Source of the DNA: Bacteroidales bacterium
GTDB taxonomy: Bacteria > Bacteroidota > Bacteroidia > Bacteroidales > UBA932
Length of the DNA: 41,588 nt
NCBI GenBank assembly: GCA_017399905.1
Contig: JAFQAR010000106.1
Location: forward strand, 1-41,588
Reading direction: 5' to 3'
Part shown: in pieces, positions 17,899 through 26,838 of the stretch
Position numbering within the stretch: the first letter of the stretch is position 1
How the letters are laid out: every line of letters begins with the position of its first letter
Program-made: the position numbers and the translations under genes
The notes under the pieces: generated by a model
Databases searched by the model: none
Seen by the model: the letters and a program-made list of their open reading frames with translations, nothing else
What the model was told of the DNA's origin: nothing

Positions 17899-18632
17899 CT
17901 GAACACTATTTCGACACAGAATGAAGATATGTCTCCAAGACGTCCTTCCACAAAGACATGAAGTCCGTCTTCCTCTTCCCTGACGACCCTGTATACATCG
18001 ACGGATGCATCAGGCTTTATTTCATGATTGAAATTGATTGTGAAGCGGTCCACCGGCCTTGCAGATGTGATGTCATATCCGACTGCATCCATGGCCCACT
18101 GCATGTACATGGCATTGTTGGCATGGCCGTTAGTATCCACATCGGAATACGACACATGATGACTGAAGACGAATTCCGGTTCCGCGTCCTTGGGCATCTG
18201 CACCTTGTCTGCCGGAGTCTCTATGACATTCTCATGACAGACGGTACCCTCTTCCATAAGTTTCGGGTCCCTTACAAGTCTTCTGGTCTCCAGGTTCATC
18301 ACAAGCCACGAAGTCGTAGCCTTCACCCTCTCCCTGCCATCCTTGTCCGTCAGGACGAAGTCTCGGAGAAAGAAAAGGCGGTTAAGGCCCTTATGCCATG
18401 TCGTAAGGGTGACATCCTCCCTCCAAAGGGGAGCATCGGGAAATTCCACATGTACCCTCGAAAGGATCCACGCCGTATTGGAAGCGATAAGGTCGTCATA
18501 TCCGAAGCCAAGATAAACTGCATGCCTTCCGGCAGCCTCCTGGGCCAGATTCATGAATGACGCAGGTTTCAAACGCCATGCGGCATCCGTATCATAGCAC
18601 GGAATCGTAATGTTTTCTGTATACTTTATCAT
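17895..18632 (-). CDS. Acyl-ACP thioesterase (FatA/FatB-like)
   Basis: This 245-residue double hot-dog protein would release free fatty acids from acyl carrier protein. The N-terminal hot-dog contains NLAQEAAGRHAVYLGFGYDDL and WILSRVHVEFPDAPLW; the second has SYSDVDTNGHANNAMYMQW, with the Asp/Asn/His cluster typical of the family. The short bacterial form lacks a transit peptide. It follows the HU-CCDC81 gene with no gap and overlaps the NUDIX gene, so it is strongly coupled to an envelope-related operon. Confidence 0.9.
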   Translation of the reverse strand: MIKYTENITIPCYDTDAAWRLKPASFMNLAQEAAGRHAVYLGFGYDDLIASNTAWILSRVHVEFPDAPLWREDVTLTTWHKGLNRLFFLRDFVLTDKDGRERVKATTSWLVMNLETRRLVRDPKLMEEGTVCHENVIETPADKVQMPKDAEPEFVFSHHVSYSDVDTNGHANNAMYMQWAMDAVGYDITSARPVDRFTINFNHEIKPDASVDVYRVVREEEDGLHVFVEGRLGDISSFCVEIVFR

Positions 18633-19529
<897 letters not shown>

Positions 19530-19566
19530 TTAGTGCCCTGAGGCCGGTTAATTTCCGTATACGATA

Positions 19567-19574
19567 CAAAGATA
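19567..19574 (-). promoter_or_regulatory. -7 box of the 11-kb peptidoglycan operon
   Basis: TATCTTTG on the minus strand, 49 bases before the ATG at 19517. The region upstream is a run of A and T without a clear TTTG -33 box. Confidence 0.55.
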
Positions 19575-19605
19575 ATGAAAAATATTAAAATTTTTTAAGA
19601 AAAAG

Positions 19606-19636
19606 TTTGGAGGTAAAGAAAAATTGTCTACCTTTG
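19606..19636 (+). promoter_or_regulatory. tRNA-Asn promoter
   Basis: TTTG (19606-19609), a 19-base spacer, then TACCTTTG (19629-19636): a near-ideal promoter about 30 bases upstream of the tRNA. Confidence 0.7.
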
Positions 19637-19673
19637 CAATCCCAAACGAAAACAAAACGTTTGAAACAAACAT

Positions 19674-19747
19674 TCCCGAATAGCTCAGTTGGTTAGAGCA
19701 TCTGACTGTTAATCAGAGGGTCCTTGGTTCAAGTCCAAGTTCGGGAG
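19674..19747 (+). tRNA. tRNA-Asn (GTT)
   Basis: This is a full cloverleaf of 74 bases: acceptor TCCCGAA pairs with TTCGGGA, the D arm is GCTCAGTTGGTTAGAGC, the anticodon loop is CTGTTAA with GTT at 19708-19710, the T arm is CTTGG-TTCAAGT-CCAAG, and the discriminator is G. The CCA end is not encoded. Confidence 0.97.
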
Positions 19748-19750
19748 CAG

Positions 19751-19781
19751 AAAGACTGACAGAAATGTCAGTCTTTTTTTT
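19751..19781 (+). terminator. Terminator of tRNA-Asn
   Basis: An 11-bp stem (AAAGACTGACA and complement) with a GAAA loop is followed by a T run that reaches the stop codon of the convergent dehydrogenase gene at 19781. Confidence 0.85.
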
Positions 19782-20707
19782 CACCATCCCTTGGCGATAT
19801 TGTCTGCCATGATTCCGACAAGCCTCTGACGGGCCTCGATGCTCGCCCATGCCACATGAGGGGCCAGACGCATACGCTCCGGATGCTTCATCTGCAGATA
19901 CGGATGGTCTTCCGGTATCGGTTCCTTCACGAACACATCGATTCCTGCACCGGCAATGACTCCTTCATCAACCGCCCTTGCCAAAGCATCTTCGACAATT
20001 ATCGCTCCTCTTCCCATATTTACAAGATAGGCAGACGGCTTCATCATCGCGAGTTCCGCTTCTCCGATAAGATTCAATGTCCTTTCATTCAACGGTGCAT
20101 GGACAGACACGATGTCCGAGGTCCTGAGAAGTTCTTCCAAGGAAAGACAAGGATAATCCTTGCAATGTCCAGTTCCTGAAGTGGAATAATAACAGACCTT
20201 CATCCCGAAAGCCTCTGCGATACACGCAACCTTCTTTCCTATGTTGCCGAGGCCGACGATACCTATCGTCTTGCCGGCAAGTTCCCACCAGTTCCAGTTC
20301 GGATCGGTGAACATTCCGCTGCGGGAATAGTCCCCGGACTTTACACTGCGGTCGAAATAAGGGGCACCGCCTACAAGAGAAAGGATGTGCATGAAAGTGG
20401 ACTGGACTACCGAATCAGTAGAATATCCCACCACATTCCTGACAGGAATCCCTTTGGATGCGGCATAATCCACATCAATGTTATTGACTCCGGTCGCGGC
20501 AATGCATATCAGCTTGAGAGAAGGGGCTGCATCGATAAGTTCCCTGTCCACACAGACCTTATTGATCAGCAGGACATCAATATCCTTCACCCTCTCCCTG
20601 GCCTCTTCCGGAGAAGACCTGTCATAGCGGATGAAGTCTCCCAATCGTTCGAACGGCTCAAAGGACACATTTCCCATAGTCGCCGCATCAAGAAATGCAA
20701 TCTTCAT
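19781..20707 (-). CDS. D-2-hydroxyacid dehydrogenase
   Basis: This 308-residue NAD(P)-dependent enzyme belongs to the family of hydroxypyruvate/glyoxylate reductases and D-lactate dehydrogenases. The Rossmann motif is GIVGLGNIGKKVA (about 149-161). The catalytic Arg, Glu and His lie in the C-terminal catalytic region (NMGRGAIIVEDAL for adjacent binding, GAGIDVFVKEP with Glu, APHVAWAS with His). The N-terminal signature is LKLICIAATGVNNIDVDYAASKGI. Substrate choice cannot be read; serine biosynthesis (SerA) is less likely because the C-terminal ACT domain is absent. It is transcribed alone between two tRNA genes; a weak TATCTTTA box at 20737-20730 may start it. Confidence 0.9.
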   Translation of the reverse strand: MKIAFLDAATMGNVSFEPFERLGDFIRYDRSSPEEARERVKDIDVLLINKVCVDRELIDAAPSLKLICIAATGVNNIDVDYAASKGIPVRNVVGYSTDSVVQSTFMHILSLVGGAPYFDRSVKSGDYSRSGMFTDPNWNWWELAGKTIGIVGLGNIGKKVACIAEAFGMKVCYYSTSGTGHCKDYPCLSLEELLRTSDIVSVHAPLNERTLNLIGEAELAMMKPSAYLVNMGRGAIIVEDALARAVDEGVIAGAGIDVFVKEPIPEDHPYLQMKHPERMRLAPHVAWASIEARQRLVGIMADNIAKGW

Positions 20708-20735
20708 GACTGTCAGTTTTTATTTTCCGTAAAGA

Positions 20736-20766
20736 TACAAAAAAACCCGGTTGAACAACCGGGTTT
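20736..20766 (-). terminator. Terminator of tRNA-Leu
   Basis: On the minus strand, an 11-bp stem (AAAACCCGGTT and complement) is followed by a T run. It lies 4 bases past the tRNA 3' end and just upstream of the dehydrogenase start, so the dehydrogenase promoter probably overlaps it. Confidence 0.85.
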
Positions 20767-20770
20767 TACG

Positions 20771-20851
20771 TGCGCATGATAGGAGTCGAACCTACACGCC
20801 GTGAAGCACTCGCACCTGAAACGAGCGTGTCTACCATTTCACCACATGCGC
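20771..20851 (-). tRNA. tRNA-Leu (CAG)
   Basis: A class II tRNA of 81 bases: acceptor GCGCATG pairs with CATGCGC, the anticodon stem CTCGT/GCGAG holds loop TTCAGGT (anticodon CAG), the variable arm TGCTTCACGGCGT is long, the T arm is GTAGG-TTCGACT-CCTAT, and the discriminator is A. CCA is not encoded. Confidence 0.95.
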
Positions 20852-20867
20852 GTCAGAAAAGTGACTG

Positions 20868-20900
20868 CAAATATATGAAATGTTTTTCAAATATCAAAAA
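20868..20900 (-). promoter_or_regulatory. tRNA-Leu promoter
   Basis: TATATTTG (20875-20868), a 19-base spacer and TTTTTG (20900-20895) on the minus strand. The -33 box touches the stop codon of the fimbrial operon's last gene. Confidence 0.7.
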
Positions 20901-21679
20901 TCTATTTCATAAGTATAGACACCCTCCCATCCCTTTACAGACAGCCTTACTTCAGTCAACGCGAAATCTACAGTCACAGTCACATCATCGAGGTCAGCGG
21001 CATTCCAGTCATACCCGCAGGATTCAAGATAATGTCCCAAAGCGAACACCTTCACATCACCATCCTTGTCTTCAATGAGAAGCCTCAGAGACGAATCCGT
21101 CTGGCGAGGGAGGACCACATCCCGTCCATCCTTCAGGTCCGCATAATCCACAATATACTCGAAAGCACCCTCGACAGGCCTGCCCCTGCCATCGTATCCA
21201 GCCACACTTCCCGTCACCTTCATGGACAAGGGAACGGCGATATCGCCTGCCGCACAAATGGTCATACGGCAATGATTCTTATGCATCCGTACCTTTTCAT
21301 CATGCCTTTCACCAGACGTAGTGAACGACGCTCCATACATATATACTTCGGGACAATCATCACCAAGAGGAATCACAAGTCCTGACTCCGAAACCATATC
21401 TTCCCCACCATACCACAGCATCAGGTCCATCTTCGTCCTGGAGACAGACACGATATAGCTTCTTCCCCGGTATTCATTCAAAGGAATGACATCGGAAAGG
21501 AAAGGACCTCCGTCAGCCGCAAGATATAAAGATGCCGGGCCGCCAAGGTCCTGACTGACCTCACTGAAATCCAGAACCAGCAGACATGGGCAGGAAGCCC
21601 TGTCTTCCTTGACAGAGCATGCCGCCATCATCAATGCACTGGCCATGACAGCCAGTGCCATAGACGGAATCCTCCTCAT
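20894..21679 (-). CDS. FimB/Mfa2-family fimbrial anchor lipoprotein
   Basis: This 261-residue lipoprotein (start MRRIPSMALAVMASALMMAAC) has the family hallmark just after the lipid Cys: CSVKEDRASCPCLLVLDFS. FimB/Mfa2 proteins anchor and cap type V pili at the outer membrane. The rest is a two-domain beta structure (VYMYGASFTTSGERHDEKV; LSVKGWEGVYTYEIDF at the end). The frame runs 10 codons further upstream, but the signal peptide begins at 21679, ten bases after the pilin stop. It is the last gene of the operon. Confidence 0.88.
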   Translation of the reverse strand: MRRIPSMALAVMASALMMAACSVKEDRASCPCLLVLDFSEVSQDLGGPASLYLAADGGPFLSDVIPLNEYRGRSYIVSVSRTKMDLMLWYGGEDMVSESGLVIPLGDDCPEVYMYGASFTTSGERHDEKVRMHKNHCRMTICAAGDIAVPLSMKVTGSVAGYDGRGRPVEGAFEYIVDYADLKDGRDVVLPRQTDSSLRLLIEDKDGDVKVFALGHYLESCGYDWNAADLDDVTVTVDFALTEVRLSVKGWEGVYTYEIDF

Positions 21680-21689
21680 AATACGTAAA

Positions 21690-22673
21690 TCAGAATTCTT
21701 CAGGAACATCGACAGGGTTGCCCCAGCCTACGATATTGATCGAAACAGACGCCTCCTTCTTCTCTATATCATCATTCGGATCGAGGACACCGGGACGCTT
21801 TACGGAAATCGACACATCATAGACCGTATTACGCTTCAGTTCAGGAAGAGACACCGGATAGAAGAAGGTATCCTCACCGATGGAGGCCTCAACCACAAGC
21901 CTGGTAGGGCGTGGAGTGAATTCCTCCTCGAAACTGTCTTCATCATTAGGGTTAGGATAGCAGTAGAAGACATGTTCCGTATCATATATCTTGTCCTCCT
22001 TTGTCAGTGCAGCGCCTGATACGGAATCGTACAGCAAGGCATCGCAATCCGAAGATTCATATCCAAGCTTATTATACCATTCAGCCGGATCACCTGCATC
22101 AGCAAGCCATTTCTTGTCTGCAGCGACATTGATGAGATATACGGAATTTATCCTGAACCCAAGATCATAGTACTCCTCCTTCTCGAAAGCGGTCTCCACC
22201 TTCACCAGCCTCACCTTGGAAACGAGCCTGCGCACATCCACGGTCACACTTGCCGCCGTATCCGGATCAACTGTCCTGCAACCCTCCATCACAAGGGACT
22301 GCAAGCTGTTTTCTTCAAGATGCGACCTCGCTTCCAGCAGCTGCGAATAAGTTACCGCCGAACTCATGTCCGGAGCATTCACCAATGCTACAATCTGCTT
22401 AGGGCCCTTGGTACATGTCACCGTCACGCTTGACGATCCGGCCTCCTCGTGAGTCTCAAGGACACCGCTGGATGCCGAATACACAAGTACCTGACAATTG
22501 TTTACAGCGGACTCCGAGGCAGAGGTCAATGCCTTCGTCTTTTCCACCGGGACAGTCACCTCCAATGTTACAGTCTGTCCGTCACCACCCGGAAGCCTGG
22601 CTTCCTTCTTCTCACATGCGACGATCGCCGCTGCAGCCATGGCTGCACAAATAATTCTTTTATTCATACTCAT
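21690..22673 (-). CDS. Fimbrillin-like (FimA/Mfa1 type) pilin lipoprotein
   Basis: This 327-residue precursor has a lipoprotein signal (AAIVAC, Cys20) and a type V pilin layout: a short leader, then VTLEVTVPVEKTKALT, an N-terminal beta domain, and a C-terminal domain closing with VSINIVGWGNPVDV. In type V pili a protease cuts behind a basic residue and the freed groove accepts the next subunit's strand; Arg26, Lys45 or Lys47 are candidate sites (inference). Its start overlaps the upstream gene's stop by 14 bases (a Met two codons later, 22667, also fits). Placement immediately before FimB/Mfa2 supports the call. Confidence 0.8.
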   Translation of the reverse strand: MSMNKRIICAAMAAAAIVACEKKEARLPGGDGQTVTLEVTVPVEKTKALTSASESAVNNCQVLVYSASSGVLETHEEAGSSSVTVTCTKGPKQIVALVNAPDMSSAVTYSQLLEARSHLEENSLQSLVMEGCRTVDPDTAASVTVDVRRLVSKVRLVKVETAFEKEEYYDLGFRINSVYLINVAADKKWLADAGDPAEWYNKLGYESSDCDALLYDSVSGAALTKEDKIYDTEHVFYCYPNPNDEDSFEEEFTPRPTRLVVEASIGEDTFFYPVSLPELKRNTVYDVSISVKRPGVLDPNDDIEKKEASVSINIVGWGNPVDVPEEF

Positions 22674-24552
22674 TATGTTTAATAAGGGTTTTTCTTTTAT
22701 TTACAAGCCGGAACATTTCCGGATCCAGATTTGCCCTGTACTCCAGATATGGATCGTATACGATGCTCAGTTCGAAGTATTTAATGGCCTCGTCATACAT
22801 CCCGAGTCTTGAGAGTACCATAGCCTTCAGATAGCAGACCCTCGCATCATGGTCATCAAGCCTGTTCAGAACATCCAGCGCAGAATGATTGTAGTCCGCA
22901 GACATGAAGGCCAGGGCAGAATTATAATCATCATATGGCCTCAGAATCTCAACCGCCTTCCTATAATCGAGAGACTTCAGGGCTTCAAGACCTGACATAT
23001 ACAATGTATCCGGCTCCGTCGTATGCACCGTATCCTTCAACATTCCCGTCCTATGAAGGTGGAAGTCAAAGCTTACGCTGCGCAGTTTCGGATAAATCCG
23101 TTCCCGCATATACCTGTACTCCTGCATCCGGGACAGCTTTCTCTCCGCGACATCAGGGTCCTTCATTCCGTCCGTGATATCCAGTATGCGTCTTACGGCT
23201 GACGGGGCCATGACCGTATCATTCATCACGATCCGTCGGAACTGCTCCCAGTTTTCCGGCATCAGGGACGTCTTCAGACATGAATCCCGCCACTCTTCCG
23301 GAACATAGGACCCGATATGCTTCCTTATGGCCTCGGAACGGGCTGATGACAGCTTCCTGTTGTGGGCGTAGCTTCCTTCCGGAGAACACGAAGCCGTTAT
23401 CACCAGGGAATCAAGCTCATACTCATCCCGGGACACCACATCCTCTATGCATTTGCGGATTCGGCGCAGTTCGGAAGCATTATCCGACAACGAGGTATCT
23501 ACAGCTGAGCTTCCCTGTGCAAAATCTATCAGAGCCTTCGTGTTGTCATACACCCTTCTCTGCAGGATGATCATCCGGTATTTGGGAGTCATATCCGCCA
23601 TTGTGGACAATGAACTTATATAGTAGGTAAGTTCGTCCGGAAACGGAAGGTGATGGATGCACTCTCCCCTCTCATACATGTCACCGCTCAATGTGATCAT
23701 CACCTTCTTCAATCCGGGACGGCTGCGGAACGTATGCATATATCTGTAAATGAAATCGCCGTCAACGGAAGTGAGCACCGTATCAAGGCGGATTCCTTCC
23801 ACAACAATGGGATCCTTCACATAACGGCCGTACATCTTGTCAGCACGGGCTTTCCGTCTCTCATTCCTGTTCCATTTCATCTGTCTGGTATAATGTCTCA
23901 AGGCTTCAGCCTGCGTCACTCCGAACACCGTTTCCGCATCAGGGTCAGAAACGACCGACGAATCGGTCTTCATGGCATACGTATCCGGATAATGTCTCTG
24001 AATGAATATCTCCAGCTGGCCCATCCGGATGAAATCGGCAGTATCGCTTATGATGGAGGCAAGAAAATTCCTGTATCTCTGATACCCCCTCAGCTGACCT
24101 GCCCTGTATCCTGCTCCTGTAATGAAAATCGGATCGAGATGCAGGGTATCATCCTGTATCCTCATAAGAGGCCGCAGCTTGAGCTGCCAGTCCGAATCGG
24201 ACATCTCTTCCGGAACAGTCACATCGAAGCTGACGGACACATAGCCGGCCCTTTCCGCCACATTCCTGAACCTTGCGACGACCTTTGATGCATTGATCAC
24301 GTCAGTAGCGACCATCTCACCGGTCTCATTGTCCCGGATGGCGTTCATAAGGATAGGTTCATCAGTCAGGCCACCCCTGATGCTGTCAATGCGGACTTCC
24401 TCGTCATCGTCATCATCGGCAGGCTTCTCATCCGGTACAGATATCACCATCCCTACCTCACCGGAAATTATCCGCTGCATCTTCCTGTACGGGGTACATG
24501 AGGCTGCTGCAAGCAGCAGTAGGACAATAAGTTTACGCGATTCAGAAGACAT
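22660..24552 (-). CDS. OmpA/TPR lipoprotein, DUF3868-like
   Basis: This 630-residue lipoprotein (LLLLAAASC, Cys19) has an acidic linker (DDDDDEE at 46-52) and an N-terminal beta region (about 85-150, YVSVSFDVTVPEEM, LKLRPLM) like DUF3868 proteins. An OmpA-like domain lies at about 325-420 (LIDFAQGSSAVD, LVITASCSPEGSYAHNRKLS) and should bind peptidoglycan, with a C-terminal TPR-like helical part at about 515-620 (KAVEILRPYDDYNSALAFM, AMVLSRLGMYDEAIKYF). DUF3868/OmpA and DUF3575 proteins are common companions of Bacteroidales fimbrial loci. The longer frame enters the upstream gene; the lipoprotein signal sets the start at 24552, overlapping the DUF3575 stop by 11 bases. Confidence 0.8.
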   Translation of the reverse strand: MSSESRKLIVLLLLAAASCTPYRKMQRIISGEVGMVISVPDEKPADDDDDEEVRIDSIRGGLTDEPILMNAIRDNETGEMVATDVINASKVVARFRNVAERAGYVSVSFDVTVPEEMSDSDWQLKLRPLMRIQDDTLHLDPIFITGAGYRAGQLRGYQRYRNFLASIISDTADFIRMGQLEIFIQRHYPDTYAMKTDSSVVSDPDAETVFGVTQAEALRHYTRQMKWNRNERRKARADKMYGRYVKDPIVVEGIRLDTVLTSVDGDFIYRYMHTFRSRPGLKKVMITLSGDMYERGECIHHLPFPDELTYYISSLSTMADMTPKYRMIILQRRVYDNTKALIDFAQGSSAVDTSLSDNASELRRIRKCIEDVVSRDEYELDSLVITASCSPEGSYAHNRKLSSARSEAIRKHIGSYVPEEWRDSCLKTSLMPENWEQFRRIVMNDTVMAPSAVRRILDITDGMKDPDVAERKLSRMQEYRYMRERIYPKLRSVSFDFHLHRTGMLKDTVHTTEPDTLYMSGLEALKSLDYRKAVEILRPYDDYNSALAFMSADYNHSALDVLNRLDDHDARVCYLKAMVLSRLGMYDEAIKYFELSIVYDPYLEYRANLDPEMFRLVNKRKTLIKHNEYE

Positions 24553-25108
24553 AGACAAGGGATACCATGACATCATCCGGAAGGAGAAAGAACTTCTCCC
24601 CTTTCTCCACGGTAAGGCCGCAGACAGGACAGGAATATTGACGGTAGGAAGATATTCCTCCCCACAGGCCGACTCCGAACTCAAGATTGAAATGCGGTGA
24701 AAGCATATGGGTATAGCCAGAATAGAGCCCGGCACCGAAACGGTCTCCTTCCTCGGTCTTTTCGGAGATCAGTCCTCCATAGTTATATTCCTGATATCGG
24801 AGTTTTCCGGCAAACCACCATCCTGACCATGCATGCCAGGGCCACAATCTCATACCGACGGAACATGACTGCTGCCTGTACTGGAACTGGCGGTCGGGGT
24901 CACCTTTCCTGAATGTGAAAGGATTGTACCTCACTCCGGCGGTCAGGCTCCATCTTCTTGCAAGAGCATAGGAGGCATCCAGATTCATTGTACCAAGCCT
25001 CGCATAGCCAAGAAGATCCGTGGATATGCTGAACTTCTGTGCCGACACATTCAATGAAAAAGCCGCAGATGCCGCCAATGCGAGCAGGATTTTCCATATC
25101 TTGTCCAT
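24542..25108 (-). CDS. DUF3575 outer-membrane barrel protein
   Basis: This 188-residue protein has a signal peptide (ending NVSAQ) followed by alternating amphipathic strands (FSISTDLLGYARLGTMNL, RWSLTAGVRYNPFTF, WFAGKLRYQEYNYGG, FNLEFGVGLWGG) and a terminal aromatic residue (SLVYVF), the pattern of a small outer-membrane beta barrel of the DUF3575 family. A CPVC motif sits in a late loop (about residue 163). Start at 25108, one base after the upstream stop. With the OmpA/TPR lipoprotein it likely forms the envelope anchor of the fimbrial system (inference). Confidence 0.82.
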   Translation of the reverse strand: MDKIWKILLALAASAAFSLNVSAQKFSISTDLLGYARLGTMNLDASYALARRWSLTAGVRYNPFTFRKGDPDRQFQYRQQSCSVGMRLWPWHAWSGWWFAGKLRYQEYNYGGLISEKTEEGDRFGAGLYSGYTHMLSPHFNLEFGVGLWGGISSYRQYSCPVCGLTVEKGEKFFLLPDDVMVSLVYVF

Positions 25109-25109
25109 G

Positions 25110-26684
25110 TTACCTGTATCTGTCGAATATCTGTTCAATCAAAGCTGACTTGTCCGGATTGCCGCTTACCAGATTACGCTCGAGATCATCAAGTGAGACA
25201 GTGGAAGCATCAAGGGCATGGAAGATGTCCCAGGTGGAAATGTCCTTTTCCTCCAGATATCTGAATATCTGCGGATAGAACCAGAATGTCGTTCCGAAGG
25301 AAGGATAGTTTCCGCCGTATCTTTCATGGTACATCTTTGAGGACAGATAGAAAGCCCACATTTCCCCGAGTTCACAGTATCCGGAATTTGCACCTGCACC
25401 ATCTCCGTAAGTCATTCCTCCCGATGCAACATACGAACCGATGACATAGAGGATATATCTGTTCCAGAACGAGGTGCCGACTTTAGCGAAATGACTCGCA
25501 TGGGCAAGTTCATGACACACGTCCGCATAGATGGTCCTGTAGTCATTCTGGTTTTCCACACCGATCGTGATATCCGGCAGGAAGAACTTGAGAAGCGGAG
25601 AGAAGTCTCCCAGGAATGAAGAAACCATATCCATGTCCAGGACAGCTCCATGATGCATCATCATCGAGCTTCCCGATCTCAGCTTATGGAAAAGCCAGAT
25701 GCGGAGATCCTTCGGAGGCTGGGTGATGTTCAGATCCTCAGGCTGGCAGCGAGTATAGTAGTCATATGCCGCATTGTTCACTACGCATCTCTTGTAAAGC
25801 TTGCTTTCGGAAGTCTTCGTCACGGTCATGTTGACTCCTTCCGGACCTGCAGATCCCATAGTGGACACAGAGGCCGGGACAAAGACCATATTGAAACCGA
25901 TGGAGAACCCTTTCTCGTTTTCAAAAACAAGTCTGTAGCGCAGCTTTGACGCAAAAGACTTTGGCATTTCATAATATCCCTGACCATCGGAATAACAATG
26001 TGAAAATTTCACGAATGAATTGCAGGAAACCCTGATGCCGGCTACACCGAAAGGTTTGCCGTCATTCCAATGCTCATCTACAATCGTAATGCGTCCGGAA
26101 GGTTTCACCTTCGTCGCCGCGCGGGTCAAAGGCTCAAGGAGTCCGTCATTACCCGTCATCATATATGCCTGACGCTCGACAGCTTCCCAGTCTATACCAT
26201 CAGCCCTGGTACCTGAATCATGCTCGGAAATATGACATTCATCGATGATTTCATATTCGATATCCGGAAAATCGAAATCCGGCGGGACCACAGCATACTG
26301 CCAGGTGGCATTTCCGTCAGGAACTTCCGGGTCGTGATACCAGTCACCTTCCTTGACGATCTCATAGTCCAGAGGATGGTCAATAAGGTTCAGGCCCAGT
26401 TCCTTCAGTATCCCGTACTCCTCATCCGATGCAGGAAGGAAGCGCACATACAGGTCCGTAGTCTTGACTTCCACCCTGTCCGCCTTGGTCGGATAGAGTT
26501 CCTGCAAGGCTTTTGTAATGTTCTCCGTCTTGTAAGGATTCTCCAGACGGGAGCCCAAGACGATCTTCTCATGGGAAAGGTTACGGCCATACTGATAGTC
26601 GACTCCATGGCCGGTCCTGATCCCGTCTTCGCTGCACGACATCACTAACAGTGTCATGAGCATTAGTCTGATTGTACCTCTCAT
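25110..26684 (-). CDS. Putative HExxH metalloprotease lipoprotein of the fimbrial operon
   Basis: I do not recognise a named family. This 524-residue lipoprotein (LLVMSC, Cys17) has an N-terminal mixed region, then a carboxypeptidase-regulatory-like beta domain at about 195-260 (GRITIVDEHWNDGKPFGVAG). The C-terminal half carries HELAHASHF, with HELAH at 391-395 matching HExxH, and a downstream helix CELGEMWAFYLSSK (Glu438 or Glu441), which fits the third zinc ligand of gluzincins. A catalytic role is inferred from the motif only. It opens the five-gene operon. The frame extends 31 codons further; the lipoprotein signal fixes 26684. Confidence 0.72.
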   Translation of the reverse strand: MRGTIRLMLMTLLVMSCSEDGIRTGHGVDYQYGRNLSHEKIVLGSRLENPYKTENITKALQELYPTKADRVEVKTTDLYVRFLPASDEEYGILKELGLNLIDHPLDYEIVKEGDWYHDPEVPDGNATWQYAVVPPDFDFPDIEYEIIDECHISEHDSGTRADGIDWEAVERQAYMMTGNDGLLEPLTRAATKVKPSGRITIVDEHWNDGKPFGVAGIRVSCNSFVKFSHCYSDGQGYYEMPKSFASKLRYRLVFENEKGFSIGFNMVFVPASVSTMGSAGPEGVNMTVTKTSESKLYKRCVVNNAAYDYYTRCQPEDLNITQPPKDLRIWLFHKLRSGSSMMMHHGAVLDMDMVSSFLGDFSPLLKFFLPDITIGVENQNDYRTIYADVCHELAHASHFAKVGTSFWNRYILYVIGSYVASGGMTYGDGAGANSGYCELGEMWAFYLSSKMYHERYGGNYPSFGTTFWFYPQIFRYLEEKDISTWDIFHALDASTVSLDDLERNLVSGNPDKSALIEQIFDRYR

Positions 26685-26707
26685 AATAATAAGTTTAATT
26701 ACGGAGG

Positions 26708-26740
26708 CAAAGTTCAAGAGAATTATCCGTGTAACGAAAA
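26708..26740 (-). promoter_or_regulatory. Possible promoter of the fimbrial operon
   Basis: GAACTTTG (26715-26708; one base off TAnnTTTG) with TTTTCG 19 bases upstream (26740-26735). It is a weaker match than the tRNA promoters. No flanking inverted repeats of an invertible promoter were seen. Confidence 0.4.
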
Positions 26741-26754
26741 AGTATACGGCTATC

Positions 26755-26792
26755 TGCAAAAAACGCCTCTGGAGCATTGTCCAGAGGCGTTT
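26755..26792 (-). terminator. Terminator of the pheT-deoC operon
   Basis: On the minus strand, a 13-bp stem (AAACGCCTCTGGA and complement) with a 6-base loop is followed by a T run, 47 bases past the deoC stop. Confidence 0.88.
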
Positions 26793-26838
26793 AAAGCATT
26801 GAAATTTATCTTATTTTTATAAAAAATCGAACAAATTT

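Noticed and set aside
19781-20707. Naming the dehydrogenase serA or pdxB
   Set aside because: No ACT domain, no pdx or ser neighbours, and the family is promiscuous; a general name is safer.
26685-26740. Invertible promoter upstream of the fimbrial operon
   Set aside because: I looked for inverted repeats around the promoter and a nearby invertase gene and found neither.
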